Below are positions 16,764-27,200 of a stretch of 64,000 bases of DNA, in pieces. Location of the stretch: positions 139,126 to 203,125 of the forward strand of contig JAXLWB010000015.1 in the NCBI GenBank assembly GCA_046328715.1. The letters run 5' to 3'. The notes below the pieces were generated by a model, which had not been told where the DNA came from, did no database searches, and saw only the letters and a program-made list of their open reading frames with translations. The first letter of the stretch is position 1, and every line of letters starts with the position of its first letter. The position numbers were made by a program, and so were the translations under genes. Origin of the DNA: JAXLWB01 sp046328715. Its GTDB lineage: Bacteria > Chloroflexota > Anaerolineae > Caldilineales > Caldilineaceae.

Positions 16764-18097
16764 GGATGATAATCCTGAATTTTGCGACCTGGGATGCGCT
16801 GCGCCAAGCGATCCATCGTTTTGTTCACCTGGCGGATGATTTCTGTCTTGTCGAGCGTGAGCAATTTACGGTCCTGCATGATGACGTTGCCGTTGACAAT
16901 CACCGTCTGCACGTCGTTGGCACGAGTGGAATAGAGCAGGTTGGCGGCAATGTTGTGTTGCGGCTGTTGATGAGCTCCGCTGAGATCCACAAGCACGATA
17001 TCCGCCAGACAGCCAGCTTTTAACTCACCAATCTTACTGCGCAAGCCCACGGTTGAAGCGCTGCCACGAAAGGCAATCTCAAGTGCCTCACCAATCGTCA
17101 TAATTTCAGGATCGCCTGCTTGTTGCTTTTGCGTTAACGCCATCAAGCGCAAACTTTCCCAGATGTCCATCGTGTTGTTGCTGGCCGCACCGTCCGTGCC
17201 CAAGCCAATCGACACGCCGACTTTCCGTAGTGGACGAATCGGAGTCAAACCGACGCCAAGCTTCATGTAAGTCTTGGGACAGTGGGCAATGCCCACATGA
17301 TCGGCGTAGCGACTCAGCAACTCAACATCCTGCGACAAGATCCCCGTGCCGTGGGCGATCAAGGTTTGCCCGTCAAGAATACCCATTTGCTCCAAAACTC
17401 GAATTGGCGTAATGCCGCGCTTTTCCAGGCTGGAATCGACCTGCTGTTTGTCCTCGCTGGCGTGGATGTGGATACCAACATCCAAGCGGCGTGCTTCTGC
17501 CACGCATGCCCGCAGATAGCCATCATCGCAGGTGTAGGGGGCGTGGGGTGCCATCCAAGTGGTGATACGTCCTTCGGCTGCACCATGCCATTGTTCAATA
17601 AAGCGTGCGGCGTTGCGCAGTGCTGCTTCGCCCTGGCTAGCAAAGATCGCCCAGCCCAACGCCGCTCGTGTCCCTGCCTCGCTGACTGCCTTGGCGGCCT
17701 GATCCATGTAAAAATAATGGTCAGCAACCGTGGTCACGCCAGCTTCAATCATCTCTACTAGCCCCAGCAACATGCCCCAGTAGACATCTTCCTCGGTCAG
17801 GTTACTTTCTACTGGCCAGATAATCTCATTGAACCAGCGATCCACCGACATATCTTCGGCCAATCCACGAAAGAGCACCATCGGCACATGGGCATGGCAG
17901 TTGATGAATCCGGGAATGGCGAGTTGTCCGTGGGCGTCAATCACCTGTTGAGCCTGGGCAAGATTGGCCGCACTTGAAGGCGTAACCGAGGTAATTTGGT
18001 GATTGGTAATTGCAATATCTTGATTGCGCTCGATGATTGGCTGGTTTTGGTCAGCGAAAAGCAGCGCGTGACAGTTACGAATTAGTAGATCGTGCAT
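16760..18097 (-). CDS. mtaD: MTA/SAH deaminase-like amidohydrolase
   Basis: 445 residues, usual for MtaD. Metal and catalytic motifs in order: NCHAHVPMVLFRGLAEDMS (HxH), WMAPHAPYTCDDGYL, GIHIHASEDKQQV (His/Glu), LIAHGTGI, and GLGTDGAASNNTMDIWESLR (catalytic Asp). The family deaminates 5'-methylthioadenosine, S-adenosylhomocysteine or adenosine. It is the last gene of a minus-strand run that contains a nucleoside-type ABC importer, fitting purine nucleoside salvage. Related TRZ/ATZ hydrolases cannot be excluded from sequence alone. Confidence 0.9.
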   Translation of the reverse strand: MHDLLIRNCHALLFADQNQPIIERNQDIAITNHQITSVTPSSAANLAQAQQVIDAHGQLAIPGFINCHAHVPMVLFRGLAEDMSVDRWFNEIIWPVESNLTEEDVYWGMLLGLVEMIEAGVTTVADHYFYMDQAAKAVSEAGTRAALGWAIFASQGEAALRNAARFIEQWHGAAEGRITTWMAPHAPYTCDDGYLRACVAEARRLDVGIHIHASEDKQQVDSSLEKRGITPIRVLEQMGILDGQTLIAHGTGILSQDVELLSRYADHVGIAHCPKTYMKLGVGLTPIRPLRKVGVSIGLGTDGAASNNTMDIWESLRLMALTQKQQAGDPEIMTIGEALEIAFRGSASTVGLRSKIGELKAGCLADIVLVDLSGAHQQPQHNIAANLLYSTRANDVQTVIVNGNVIMQDRKLLTLDKTEIIRQVNKTMDRLAQRIPGRKIQDYHP

Positions 18098-18103
18098 ACT
18101 CTA

Positions 18104-18532
18104 TCAAAAGCGGAGAGGACGGCGTTCAAGAATGGTGGTTTGTTGTTTGGGACCTTCAAGCAAAAGGATAAGCTTGTTGAGTACATTGCGACCGAGGATC
18201 AAATCTTCATTGCCAAATGCACCTTCTGTATCTAGCACACTGGCGACCTCAATGCCAGGCAAGATGCCATTTGGCAGATGAATATCTACAAAATACAAAG
18301 TTGTGATTGCAAAATTGCTCCACATGCCTCGCAACTGAGCCGTCCGGCTTTCTGGAGCACCAATTTCGAGTAAAATTTCCTCGGAGCAAAGCGAAAAGTC
18401 AGAACCAGTATCAATCAGTGCTGTCAAAGCAGCAGTTTGCACTGCACGCCTCGGGCAACTCAGATAGACAGATAAAACAGGCGATGGAGGATAAAGTGAG
18501 GTTTCAAACTTAAATGTTGGTAACGTATTCAT
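18104..18532 (-). CDS. Retropepsin-like aspartic protease (clan AA)
   Basis: 142 residues. ALIDTGSDFSLC near residue 40 carries the DTG(S) active-site triad, and DLILGRNVLNKLILLLEG matches the second conserved block (hydrophobic-hydrophobic-Gly) of single-domain retropepsins, which act as dimers. No signal peptide, so probably cytoplasmic. Its ATG overlaps the stop of the DUF5678 gene by 4 nt, so the pair is coupled and may be functionally linked. Confidence 0.85.
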   Translation of the reverse strand: MNTLPTFKFETSLYPPSPVLSVYLSCPRRAVQTAALTALIDTGSDFSLCSEEILLEIGAPESRTAQLRGMWSNFAITTLYFVDIHLPNGILPGIEVASVLDTEGAFGNEDLILGRNVLNKLILLLEGPKQQTTILERRPLRF

Positions 18533-18894
18533 GCTTCTCTAACGGAAGTGATTCGATATGTGGGCATTGGTTGATCTCCACCCTCGATAATTGCGACGGG
18601 TTGTCCCTCATATTTGTCGTACACTCGATGAAAGAGTTTCATTTGATCTGTGTCATTATCAACAATTTGATAGTCAAACATGGCGACATACTTTCCAGCG
18701 TATTGTTGCCTGACTGCAGCAGGTAATCGATACCAAGCCTCAGTTTCCGAACGAATTCTACGTTGTCGATAGAGACCAATATAGTGTCTGACAGCCTCTT
18801 CAAGAACAGCATTAGCGTCTTTTCCTTCACGTCCCGCTAATAGACTGATCTCTTTTGCTAAACTAGATTCATTTAATTGCAAAGTCTGCACCAT
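18529..18894 (-). CDS. DUF5678-like small protein with antitoxin-like N-terminus
   Basis: 121 residues from MVQTLQLNESS (AGGAG 4 nt upstream); the open frame extends further but overlaps the permease gene. Residues 1-40 look like a ribbon-helix-helix or CopG-type region (LAGREGKDANAVLEEAVRHYI). The C-terminal part YAGKYVAMFDYQIVDND followed by YRITSVREA fits DUF5678. Coupled to the aspartic protease gene. Function unknown; a two-gene proteolytic or toxin-antitoxin-like module is inference. Confidence 0.78.
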   Translation of the reverse strand: MVQTLQLNESSLAKEISLLAGREGKDANAVLEEAVRHYIGLYRQRRIRSETEAWYRLPAAVRQQYAGKYVAMFDYQIVDNDTDQMKLFHRVYDKYEGQPVAIIEGGDQPMPTYRITSVREA

Positions 18895-18955
18895 GTGGCT
18901 CCTATGGTAACGATTACTGCAAAACACAAACCTAGCAGCATTATACCACAAAATC

Positions 18956-19957
18956 CTATGCAGCAGCCGCCTTCTCTTGAAATTTCCGTACATTCGCCAA
19001 TAACTGGCGCTGGCGGCGAATGTTGTAGATCACCAAGGCGGCGATGGTGACAACCGGCGGGATCATTTCGATGAATTGACTCGGAATATTGAGCGTGCCC
19101 AGTTGAGCACCGAGGGCAGTGGCCGCGCCAAAGATCAAGGCGGCAATCACTGTGCCGATTGGGTGTTTGTTGCCCAAATAGATCACGGCCAGGGCGATAA
19201 AGCCACGGCCTGCGGTCATGTTGGCCTGGAAGAGCGTGAGATAGCCCATACTCAGATTGAGTCCACCCAGAGCAGCCAGGGCACCGCTAATCAGCAGGGC
19301 AATGTAGCGCACTCGCTTTACGTTGATTCCCACCGACGCCGCTGCATCCGGGTTTTCACCGACGGCGCGCAGATGAATGCCGAGGGGAGTGCGGTATAAA
19401 AAGAAATAGACAACAATCAGCGCCAATAGTGCAATGTAGGTGAGAACGTTGTAGCCGGTCAGATTTTCAGCATTGAGCAACTGGTTGACGAAGGGGATCT
19501 GATTGACAAAGGGAATCACTACGCCAGGTAAGGCAGGACTAGCCAACGTTGCAGTGCTACCCTTATCGCCCGTGATGGCGTACATTAGAAAGATCGTCCC
19601 ACCTTGTGCCAGGATGTTGATCCCAAGCGCCGCCAAGATGATGTCGGTACCTAGTTCGAGATGGAAGAATCCAAGGATGGCAGCCAAGATCAAGCCTACT
19701 AAAACGCCAGCCAACGCTCCGCACCAAGCTGCCAGCCAAACTGGAATCCCAGGTAACCAGTTGGGAGCAAATGCACTGACGATCACTCCGGCAAAGGCCG
19801 CAAAGAGCATGATTCCTTCCAGCGCAATATTTGCTGCACCGGAAAGCTCCGCCACCAATCCACCGAGCGCTGGTAGGATCAGCGGGGTTGACACGCGAAT
19901 AATCGTAGCAATGAAGGCAGTGGTAAAGATACTTTGCAGGACAACTTGTAGTGACAT
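18956..19957 (-). CDS. BMP-type nucleoside ABC importer permease 2 (NupQ/YufQ-like)
   Basis: 333 residues, eight or more hydrophobic segments. Family marks: LPALGGLVAELSGAANIALEG at the N-terminus, HLELGTDIILAALGINILAQG, LRAVGENPDAAASVGINVKR and GRGFIALAVIYLGNKHPIG. GGGGAG precedes the ATG. Forms a heterodimeric channel with the permease encoded just upstream (16-nt gap). Substrate most likely a nucleoside, by homology with the BMP-dependent systems. Confidence 0.94.
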   Translation of the reverse strand: MSLQVVLQSIFTTAFIATIIRVSTPLILPALGGLVAELSGAANIALEGIMLFAAFAGVIVSAFAPNWLPGIPVWLAAWCGALAGVLVGLILAAILGFFHLELGTDIILAALGINILAQGGTIFLMYAITGDKGSTATLASPALPGVVIPFVNQIPFVNQLLNAENLTGYNVLTYIALLALIVVYFFLYRTPLGIHLRAVGENPDAAASVGINVKRVRYIALLISGALAALGGLNLSMGYLTLFQANMTAGRGFIALAVIYLGNKHPIGTVIAALIFGAATALGAQLGTLNIPSQFIEMIPPVVTIAALVIYNIRRQRQLLANVRKFQEKAAAA

Positions 19958-19973
19958 TATGCTCCCCTTTCTA

Positions 19974-21050
19974 TTACTCCTCTACCAACCGTTGCGCTCG
20001 CCACTTTTGCAAGGCAGGCAACAACCGTTCGGCGGTGATCAGCAAAATGATAATGGCCTGGATGATCAGTACTACCTCACGCGTCACATCCGAGGAGCGC
20101 TCCATGATCTGGGCACCAGTGCGTAGATAGCCGTAGAAAAGACCCGTCAGCAGGATTGCTCGTGGATCATTGCGCGCCAGCAGCGCGACGACGATCCCTT
20201 CAAACCCGAGCCCAGTGGAAAGGTTGATCTGCAAGCTTTTGAGCAAGCCGTTGGAAAGATGCGTACCTGCAATACCCGCTAAAATGCCGCTCACTGCCAT
20301 GCTGGAGGCGATGACTCGCTTGGTATTGATGCCACCATACTCAGCAAAACGAATATTCGAGCCGATCATACGGATCTCGTAGCCAAAGGGTGTGCGCTCA
20401 ATGAGAAACCAGACGACGACAATCGCAATTAAGGCGAAGATCAGTGCAATCGAGACACGCGTATCGGGGATCAGCCGTGGAAAGACGGCGCTGTCCGGAA
20501 ATGGCACGGTGCCGATAAAGCCAGCTTTTGGATCGCGCAGCCAGTTGATCAAGAGCAGATCGTACAGTTGCAGCGCCAACACATTGAGCATTAGTGTAGA
20601 TACTATTTCGTTGACATTCAAATACGCCTTCAACACGCCAGGGACCAGCCCCCACAGAAAACCAACCGTTCCTGCTGCGAGCAAGACGACCAAAATGTGG
20701 ATCGGCTGCGGTGCGCTCATCTTCAGGCTGATGATGCCCGCAACCAGCGCGCCTAACATCATCTGCCCTTCGGCACCCAGGCTAAATTGGTTGGCACGGA
20801 AGACAATCGACACCGATAAGCCCAACAAGATCAGCGTCGTACTTTCCGCCATCCAATCCGCAAAACGGTTGACGCCCCGGATCTGGAAGCCATCAGCAAA
20901 CGAGATTTTCGGGAAAGGTCCAGTCAACAGCGCGGTGTAAGCCTTCACTGGCTCCTTGCTGACGAGCAGCGTGATAATGAAGCCGAGGATGAGTGCTGCC
21001 ACAATGACTGTGACCACACGAAGAAGGTCAAACCAGAACGATTTTTTCAT
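19974..21050 (-). CDS. BMP-type nucleoside ABC importer permease 1 (NupP/YufP-like)
   Basis: 358 residues with about ten hydrophobic segments. Diagnostic stretches: LVSKEPVKAYTALLTGPF, ESTTLILLGLSVSIVFRANQFSLGAEGQM, LNVNEIVSTLMLNVLALQL and GSNIRFAEYGGINTKR. AAGGA sits 5 nt before the ATG. Pairs with the downstream permease. Separated from its ATPase gene by 6.5 kb containing two giant membrane-protein genes on the same strand. Confidence 0.94.
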   Translation of the reverse strand: MKKSFWFDLLRVVTVIVAALILGFIITLLVSKEPVKAYTALLTGPFPKISFADGFQIRGVNRFADWMAESTTLILLGLSVSIVFRANQFSLGAEGQMMLGALVAGIISLKMSAPQPIHILVVLLAAGTVGFLWGLVPGVLKAYLNVNEIVSTLMLNVLALQLYDLLLINWLRDPKAGFIGTVPFPDSAVFPRLIPDTRVSIALIFALIAIVVVWFLIERTPFGYEIRMIGSNIRFAEYGGINTKRVIASSMAVSGILAGIAGTHLSNGLLKSLQINLSTGLGFEGIVVALLARNDPRAILLTGLFYGYLRTGAQIMERSSDVTREVVLIIQAIIILLITAERLLPALQKWRAQRLVEE

Positions 21051-21077
21051 AGGGTCCTTTAGCTTATTTTTGATTCA

Positions 21078-24000
21078 CTACTGAACCGTGACTTGGGTCA
21101 GTAAGGCCTGTGAATCTGCCAATTCACGACCATCCCCAGCAAAAAGCCGGGCTCGCTTTCCGGCCGCTTGTGCATCATACAAACCTACACTCAAGTTATA
21201 TGTACCAGGCTGAGTTAGCTGTGATATGGGCAATATTGCGCTGCTCATAATAACCTCACCGGGTATCCAACTCCAAGTAGGATTATCTCCAGCTTGAGGT
21301 AACGAATCGACTTGTGCAATCATTCCATTTGCAGAATCATAGAGATGAACAAACTGTGTAAAATCGTTTGTAATAGGTGTATTGGTGCGGTAATACAAAG
21401 TGAGAGTTAGCACATCTCCTGCTACAACTTGGGCAGAAGCAGGTGACAAATCGTAACCGATCAACGTGGCAAATTCCTCGATTCTGATACCTAAAGTCTG
21501 TGATGGTGTTACTACAGCATTATTCACGATTTTAATCGCCGGCAACATAAAACTGTCTCCAACATCGTTCCCATTTGAGTTTCTGACCTGTAGCAAATCC
21601 AATGATTCATAGTGGTAAAGTCCTACTTTAGGATAGTAGACTCCACTGGTCACATTTTCTGGAATGGTTAATTGGAATAGATCAGGCTGTGAATGATAAC
21701 GATTCCATAATAAAGGGGGGTATATCATTGTCCCAGGCAGATGATCAAGCTTCGTTACGGTTCGATGTCCATCGCCATTAATCAAATGGATAAAGCTATG
21801 AAAATTATCGGTAACTGGGGCGATGGGCCGCCAATAAAGTTTGTAGTGTACCTGGTCTCCTGGGTAAAATACCAGATGTCCATTCCCGGTAGTCTCTGCA
21901 TGTGTACGGATGTAAGTTGCCTGTAGGTCAATACCCTCTAGACGAATTTCGTTGCCAAATGTGACCGACACAGGTTGCGCTGGGGTATATGTTTCATTTG
22001 GCAGGGTTGGAAGCTCAACGATTCCAACTGGTGTAAATGGCACGAGCATTACTTGGTTAGGTAGATTCGCCAGAGATTCAATACCAACACGAATTTCGTA
22101 ACGCCCAGATGTCAATCCTGATGATAAACCGATCTGGTATGCATCATCAACAATTGCTCCAGCCAACCAGGAATCGGAGTGAACTGAATTGAAATAGGGT
22201 TCAGATGCACTATCACCGACCACGATACCCCGATCATTCACGACTTGCCACAACATTCGCATCCTCGGGAGTGGAGCACGCGTAAACCAATAAGGATAGA
22301 GATTAAGATTGTGATTTGGAGTGATCTCGCCATAAAAGCCTAACAAGGTTAACTCTTGATAAGGCCATGGTTGCGTTACCTCTTGCCAGTTACTTACCAC
22401 CTCGCTACTGTTAAATGTTGCCAATAGACCGAATAGTAATAGACCCAAAGGTATCAAGGAAATTGTTATGGCTTGTCGTGCTCTGCGATAAGCACTCCCG
22501 GCAAGAAGTCCAAGGCTCAAAAGGGTACCCAGACTAATCCAACTGGCAATGCTTTGCACTGGAGTTCCAGCCCACATGATCCGTAAGTTACCTTCCCCGT
22601 TAGGTACATCAATTTCCATTAGTCCCTTTTCTGGATCAGGCAAAACGGGAATCGGTTTGCCATTCCAAGTTGCTTGCCATCCAGGGAAATAGAAGTTGGT
22701 CAGGGAAAGACGGAACGGTTCAGGTGACGCTACTCTAGCACTTAGCTGGTAATGGTCAGCGCTAGAAAGTTGAATACTGGCGCGCAATGGTGTTTTCTCT
22801 TGTTGGGAAGCCGCTTCAAAGACAGGCAGGATTTTCACCATGGGATCTTGACTACTCCACCGTGGCATAAACTCACGCACTGAACTCGTACCGAGCGCGT
22901 GTGTTTCCTGTTCATAATGAGGCGTTGAAGCAACACCAAAGTCTTCATGTTTGGCAACCCAATAGGGGAATTGATTCGTCTGAGGGCGATAGCTCCAGAT
23001 CGATACTCCGACCAGTAGAATACCCAATCCCACTACGAGCCAAGATTTATGAAAGCGAGTCAGACTACCAACACTTAACAACACGAGTGGTAACGTGATG
23101 AGGGTAAGTAACCGCCAGGTAAACTGTGCAGTCATCAACAATTCACTTCTTGTCCAAAGAGGCAACGCTAATCGACTCATCAATACACAGCCAATTAATA
23201 CAGTGCCGAGCAAGAACCAGGCTTCCCTTCCACGCTTTTTCATTAAAGCGAAACCACTTATCGCCAATCCACACTGCACGACTCCCAATCCATTCACCAT
23301 ATCAAGATGATAGTAGAATTGAGGTCTCCAATCCATAAAATTGTGCCACGTCCATGCACTAACATCAATCGAATAGTCCGACATGGCGTACGCCATGCTG
23401 CTAAGGTAACTACGTTCAGCAAGGATAGGGAGCCAAAAGAAACAACTAATACCCAAGGCACTAACACCAGCAATAAGAAGCCAGCCTATACGGGTTAGCT
23501 TTGCTTTGTGCTGGCGATTTTTACTCCAGTACACGAGTACATAAATGACTAACCAGGGAGGTACAAACAACAATGTTATCGTATGTGTTATCGCCAGTCC
23601 GCCTAGGATGAGCGCAGCGATGACAACTGCTAACTGAGGCGTCGTCGACGTAACAATTCTGCGCCAACTCCATAGAAGCCAGGGGAGCCAAGCTTGTGCA
23701 GCCAGTTCAGCTAAAGCGCCACGTATATAAACGTTGGTCAGAAGGTATGGAGAATAAAGGTATAGGAGCCCAGCGACGGCTGCTAATACAGCACGTGTTG
23801 TCTTAGGAGTTTGTTCAAAAAGATCATAGGCCAACCATGCCGCGCCCAGGCATGCAACGCACATCAACAGAATAAAACTCCACATTTGGGCATTGAAAAG
23901 GTCGAGTCCGATTCGATGCAGAAGCACACCCAGGTAATAGATTGCTGGTCCGTAAAAGCTAAAGACAGGGTAACCGTAACCAAGCACAAGTTCGTGCGTC

Positions 24001-24197
24001 CAACGTGGGTAGTAGGAACCATGTTGGATATGGGCATCAAAGAGCATGAGCCGCAAAAGATGATGCGTACCATCTACTGTTTCGGGTAGCCCTTCTTTAA
24101 TAAATGGCCAAAATGCAGGAAGTGCGAGAAGAAATCCACCAAAACCAGAAACGAGCAAATAGAAATACCGATTGGATCTAAGCCTAAGTCTTTCCAT
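21078..24197 (-). CDS. Giant membrane protein with tandem C-terminal beta-domains, copy 2
   Basis: 1,039 residues. Roughly the first 570 residues hold 12 or so transmembrane segments with the pattern DGTHHLLRLMLFDAHIQHG, YPRWTHELVLGYGYPVFSFYG and NVYIRGALAELAAQAWLPW, typical of Chloroflexota proteins often labelled '6-pyruvoyl-tetrahydropterin synthase-related' and resembling lipid-linked glycosyltransferases (GT-C/PMT or YfhO-like). The rest is extracellular: a Trp-rich beta-domain, then two similar domains (FHSFIHLINGDGH and FTQFVHLYDSANGM) of about 130 residues each. Only 5 nt separate it from its paralog upstream. No catalytic residue can be assigned with confidence. Confidence 0.88.
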   Translation of the reverse strand: MERLRLRSNRYFYLLVSGFGGFLLALPAFWPFIKEGLPETVDGTHHLLRLMLFDAHIQHGSYYPRWTHELVLGYGYPVFSFYGPAIYYLGVLLHRIGLDLFNAQMWSFILLMCVACLGAAWLAYDLFEQTPKTTRAVLAAVAGLLYLYSPYLLTNVYIRGALAELAAQAWLPWLLWSWRRIVTSTTPQLAVVIAALILGGLAITHTITLLFVPPWLVIYVLVYWSKNRQHKAKLTRIGWLLIAGVSALGISCFFWLPILAERSYLSSMAYAMSDYSIDVSAWTWHNFMDWRPQFYYHLDMVNGLGVVQCGLAISGFALMKKRGREAWFLLGTVLIGCVLMSRLALPLWTRSELLMTAQFTWRLLTLITLPLVLLSVGSLTRFHKSWLVVGLGILLVGVSIWSYRPQTNQFPYWVAKHEDFGVASTPHYEQETHALGTSSVREFMPRWSSQDPMVKILPVFEAASQQEKTPLRASIQLSSADHYQLSARVASPEPFRLSLTNFYFPGWQATWNGKPIPVLPDPEKGLMEIDVPNGEGNLRIMWAGTPVQSIASWISLGTLLSLGLLAGSAYRRARQAITISLIPLGLLLFGLLATFNSSEVVSNWQEVTQPWPYQELTLLGFYGEITPNHNLNLYPYWFTRAPLPRMRMLWQVVNDRGIVVGDSASEPYFNSVHSDSWLAGAIVDDAYQIGLSSGLTSGRYEIRVGIESLANLPNQVMLVPFTPVGIVELPTLPNETYTPAQPVSVTFGNEIRLEGIDLQATYIRTHAETTGNGHLVFYPGDQVHYKLYWRPIAPVTDNFHSFIHLINGDGHRTVTKLDHLPGTMIYPPLLWNRYHSQPDLFQLTIPENVTSGVYYPKVGLYHYESLDLLQVRNSNGNDVGDSFMLPAIKIVNNAVVTPSQTLGIRIEEFATLIGYDLSPASAQVVAGDVLTLTLYYRTNTPITNDFTQFVHLYDSANGMIAQVDSLPQAGDNPTWSWIPGEVIMSSAILPISQLTQPGTYNLSVGLYDAQAAGKRARLFAGDGRELADSQALLTQVTVQ

Positions 24198-24202
24198 ATG
24201 GG

Positions 24203-27200
24203 TTATGGTTTCACCTCTATTATTCTAAGGAGCACTGCATTGTCAGTTATAGGCTGATTTATATTATCTGTAAGGGCTACTCTTACCCCATCTTTGTCAT
24301 ACATGCCAAAGAGAAGCTGATACGAGTGGGCGGGTGCCACTTCGGCTATATGTAATACAACTGAATCCATGATCCGTTCCCCCGCGACCCAAGCAGAGGT
24401 AGGATTGGCTCCATCTTGCGGCGGTGCATCGCTTTGGCCGGCCATTCCTGAAGCAGGATCGTAGAGTTGCACAAATCGAGTAAAGTCCTTGGTTCCCGTT
24501 GATGTTGCCTGATAAAAAAGCGTTATCGTAAAGGTGTCACCGGTATGAACCGTTGTTTGCTCTGGAGTCAGTGAGTAGCCTTGCAAGGTTGCCATGTCGG
24601 CTAGACTGACACTCATTGGATATTCTGGCTGGCTCGTTACTGAATTTAACACCTTGATCATTGGCAACGGATAGCTATCGCCAAGCACATTTCCGCTTGC
24701 GTCAAGAATGGAGTTGCGATTGAGCGCGTGCTCGTGATCATAGAGGCCAAGTACTGGTGTGTACAACCCACTCGTCAATCCATCTGGGATGCTCAGTTCA
24801 TGAGAATCAACAATAGACTGGAATGGACTCCATAGGCGTGGGAAATCGGATATGGCACCAGGCAATGTATCGACCATAATAACCGCTTGCCCTTGATGAT
24901 TTAGCAGATGAACAAAGCTATGATAGTTGGTCAAGATCGATCCCCTCGCCCTCCAATAGAGCGAATAATCAAGCTTTTCGCCAACCGCCAATGTTGGGTA
25001 AGTAGCATGCTGCGGCTGTCTGCTTTCCACTTTGCTCGTGTATCCCTCCAGATCAATATTCCCCGTAAATTGCAGTGGGAGTGATTGAAAGTTACCCGGT
25101 AGTGCTGGAGCGCTTACAGTTTCAGGTAATTGCACAGCGCCAATTTCAATTTTTGGTGAGAGTGGGTTGTGATCGCCTTCTCGTTCTCGCATCTGAAGTT
25201 CCAGTCTGTACATTCCAGCCATTAAGTTTGGAGGTAAAGGTAGCAGATATGAGTCATCAATCACCGCGCCGACCGGGAAGTGGTTAAACTCTAACGAGTT
25301 AAATATTGGGTCAGCTTCAATCTGCGAGATGGTTTTCCCCTTTTGATCTACCAGCGACCAGGTTACTAGGAGGGGAGGCATAGGAGAAGCAGTGTACCAA
25401 TACGGGTAAATATGCAATTTATCACCCAAACGGACTTCCGTACGATATCCTAACAACTGAAGTCCAGGAAGTTCTAGAGATTTGGCAGGGGGTTGTATTG
25501 AATCGCTCACCGGTTGCTGAACCTTCCCCCAAGACACAATGGTTATGGCGACAATTGGCACAACTACCAACCAGCGACCCTTCCACCCCGATTCGAAATA
25601 CCAAATCGCCAGACCAACCCCAAGCAGCAAGAGCAGGCTTGCGATGGTTATGATGTCTCCCCATCGTTGGCTTGAAGTCCCCACCCATTCAAGTTGAAAA
25701 CGGTTACTGCCTGACGATAAATCGGTTGCAATTAAACCAAATTGGGGATCAGGATAGATCGTAGCAGGTTTATCGTTGATTGAGAGTTCCCAGCCTGGGA
25801 AGAAATAAGTCGCAAAGCGAAGAGTTAGGGGGCCACTAGTGGTAATTGTCCCCTGGAGCTGTAATGGTGCGCCTTTTGCCAAGTCGATACTAGGCTGTGC
25901 CTCCGTAACAACATTGTTCTTGTCTAGGCTGATGTTGGCAATCTGTTTGGGCTCCACCGCCCATTTTGGTAAAAATTCACGGACCGAACTGGTTCCGATT
26001 CCGTTCGAATCTAGTTCAAACTGCGCCACAGTACTGATGTCCAAGTTCTGGTTTGGATCGTTAAGCGACAGAGCCGGTATTGTTGAGATCGGGATGTGAT
26101 TGAACCATATCACTCCCAAGCAAAGCAATACGGTGAAAATTCCCACGAGAGGAAATCGAGCCGGCGCCCCAGTAAGGACGAGGTGGCGCGAAGCAAACAA
26201 GACGAGGTGTCCGGTAAAAAGCGCCAACGGCAGGGAAAGAATCGTCAACAAACGATATGGGAATTGCGCGGAAAGTAGAATATCCCAGCTTTCCCAAATT
26301 TGAAGGCACAGGTGGCTGATAAACAGTGAAACAGCGACGGTAACAATCGCCCAAAAACGCCATTCCCAATCAGAGCGGCGTGCTGCAAAATAACCTGCGA
26401 CTGCACACAAGCCCTGGACAAGGCCAAGTTGATATGGATGTTTGATCCGATATGTATATTGAAGGGCCGGATCAAGAAAAGTATCCCAAGCCCAGGAGGC
26501 ATCCGACATGCCGTACTTTGCCATTTCAAATGCAAATCGACTCAGCGCACTGCGGTCAACCAAAACTGGCAGCCAGAAAAATGCGCTGAGCCCAGCACCC
26601 AATATGCAGGCCAGAATGGCAAGTGATAGCCGGTAGAAGCGGGGGTTTACCAAGATTCTGCTCACGCCCCAGTATCTCGTGGATGTGAGATCGTTCCTCG
26701 CTTCAGTAGGAAATTCCATGAAAAATGTGGCACAGAGAAGATAGATGGCAAGTAAGGGAGGGAGAAAAATGAGTGTGATGGTATGACTACAGGCAAGCAA
26801 GGCCAACAATAGGGCCGAAGCCTGCAAATAGCGTGGTCCAACAAGAAACAAACGGCGAAACGACCAGAAGATCCAAGGCACTAGCATCTGCGCCGTTGCT
26901 TCACCGAGAGCGCCACGAAGATACACGTTGATCTGTAAATAGGGCGCATAGACATAAGCAACAGCAATCAACAAGGCAGCCCAGTGTCGCAACTCTGACG
27001 ATTGCTCAGAAAAAAGATCAAGCGCTAACTGGTAAGCACCGAACCCCGATAACACAATCAGAATGCCAAAGAGTGTACACAAGGCAAGATCATGACTTAG
27101 CCCCAATAAGTGTAATATCTCGGCGGCGTAGTAAGAAGCAGGCCCATAAAAGTGCAATACCGGGTAACCGAAACCATGTACCAATTCCGGTATCCAACGA

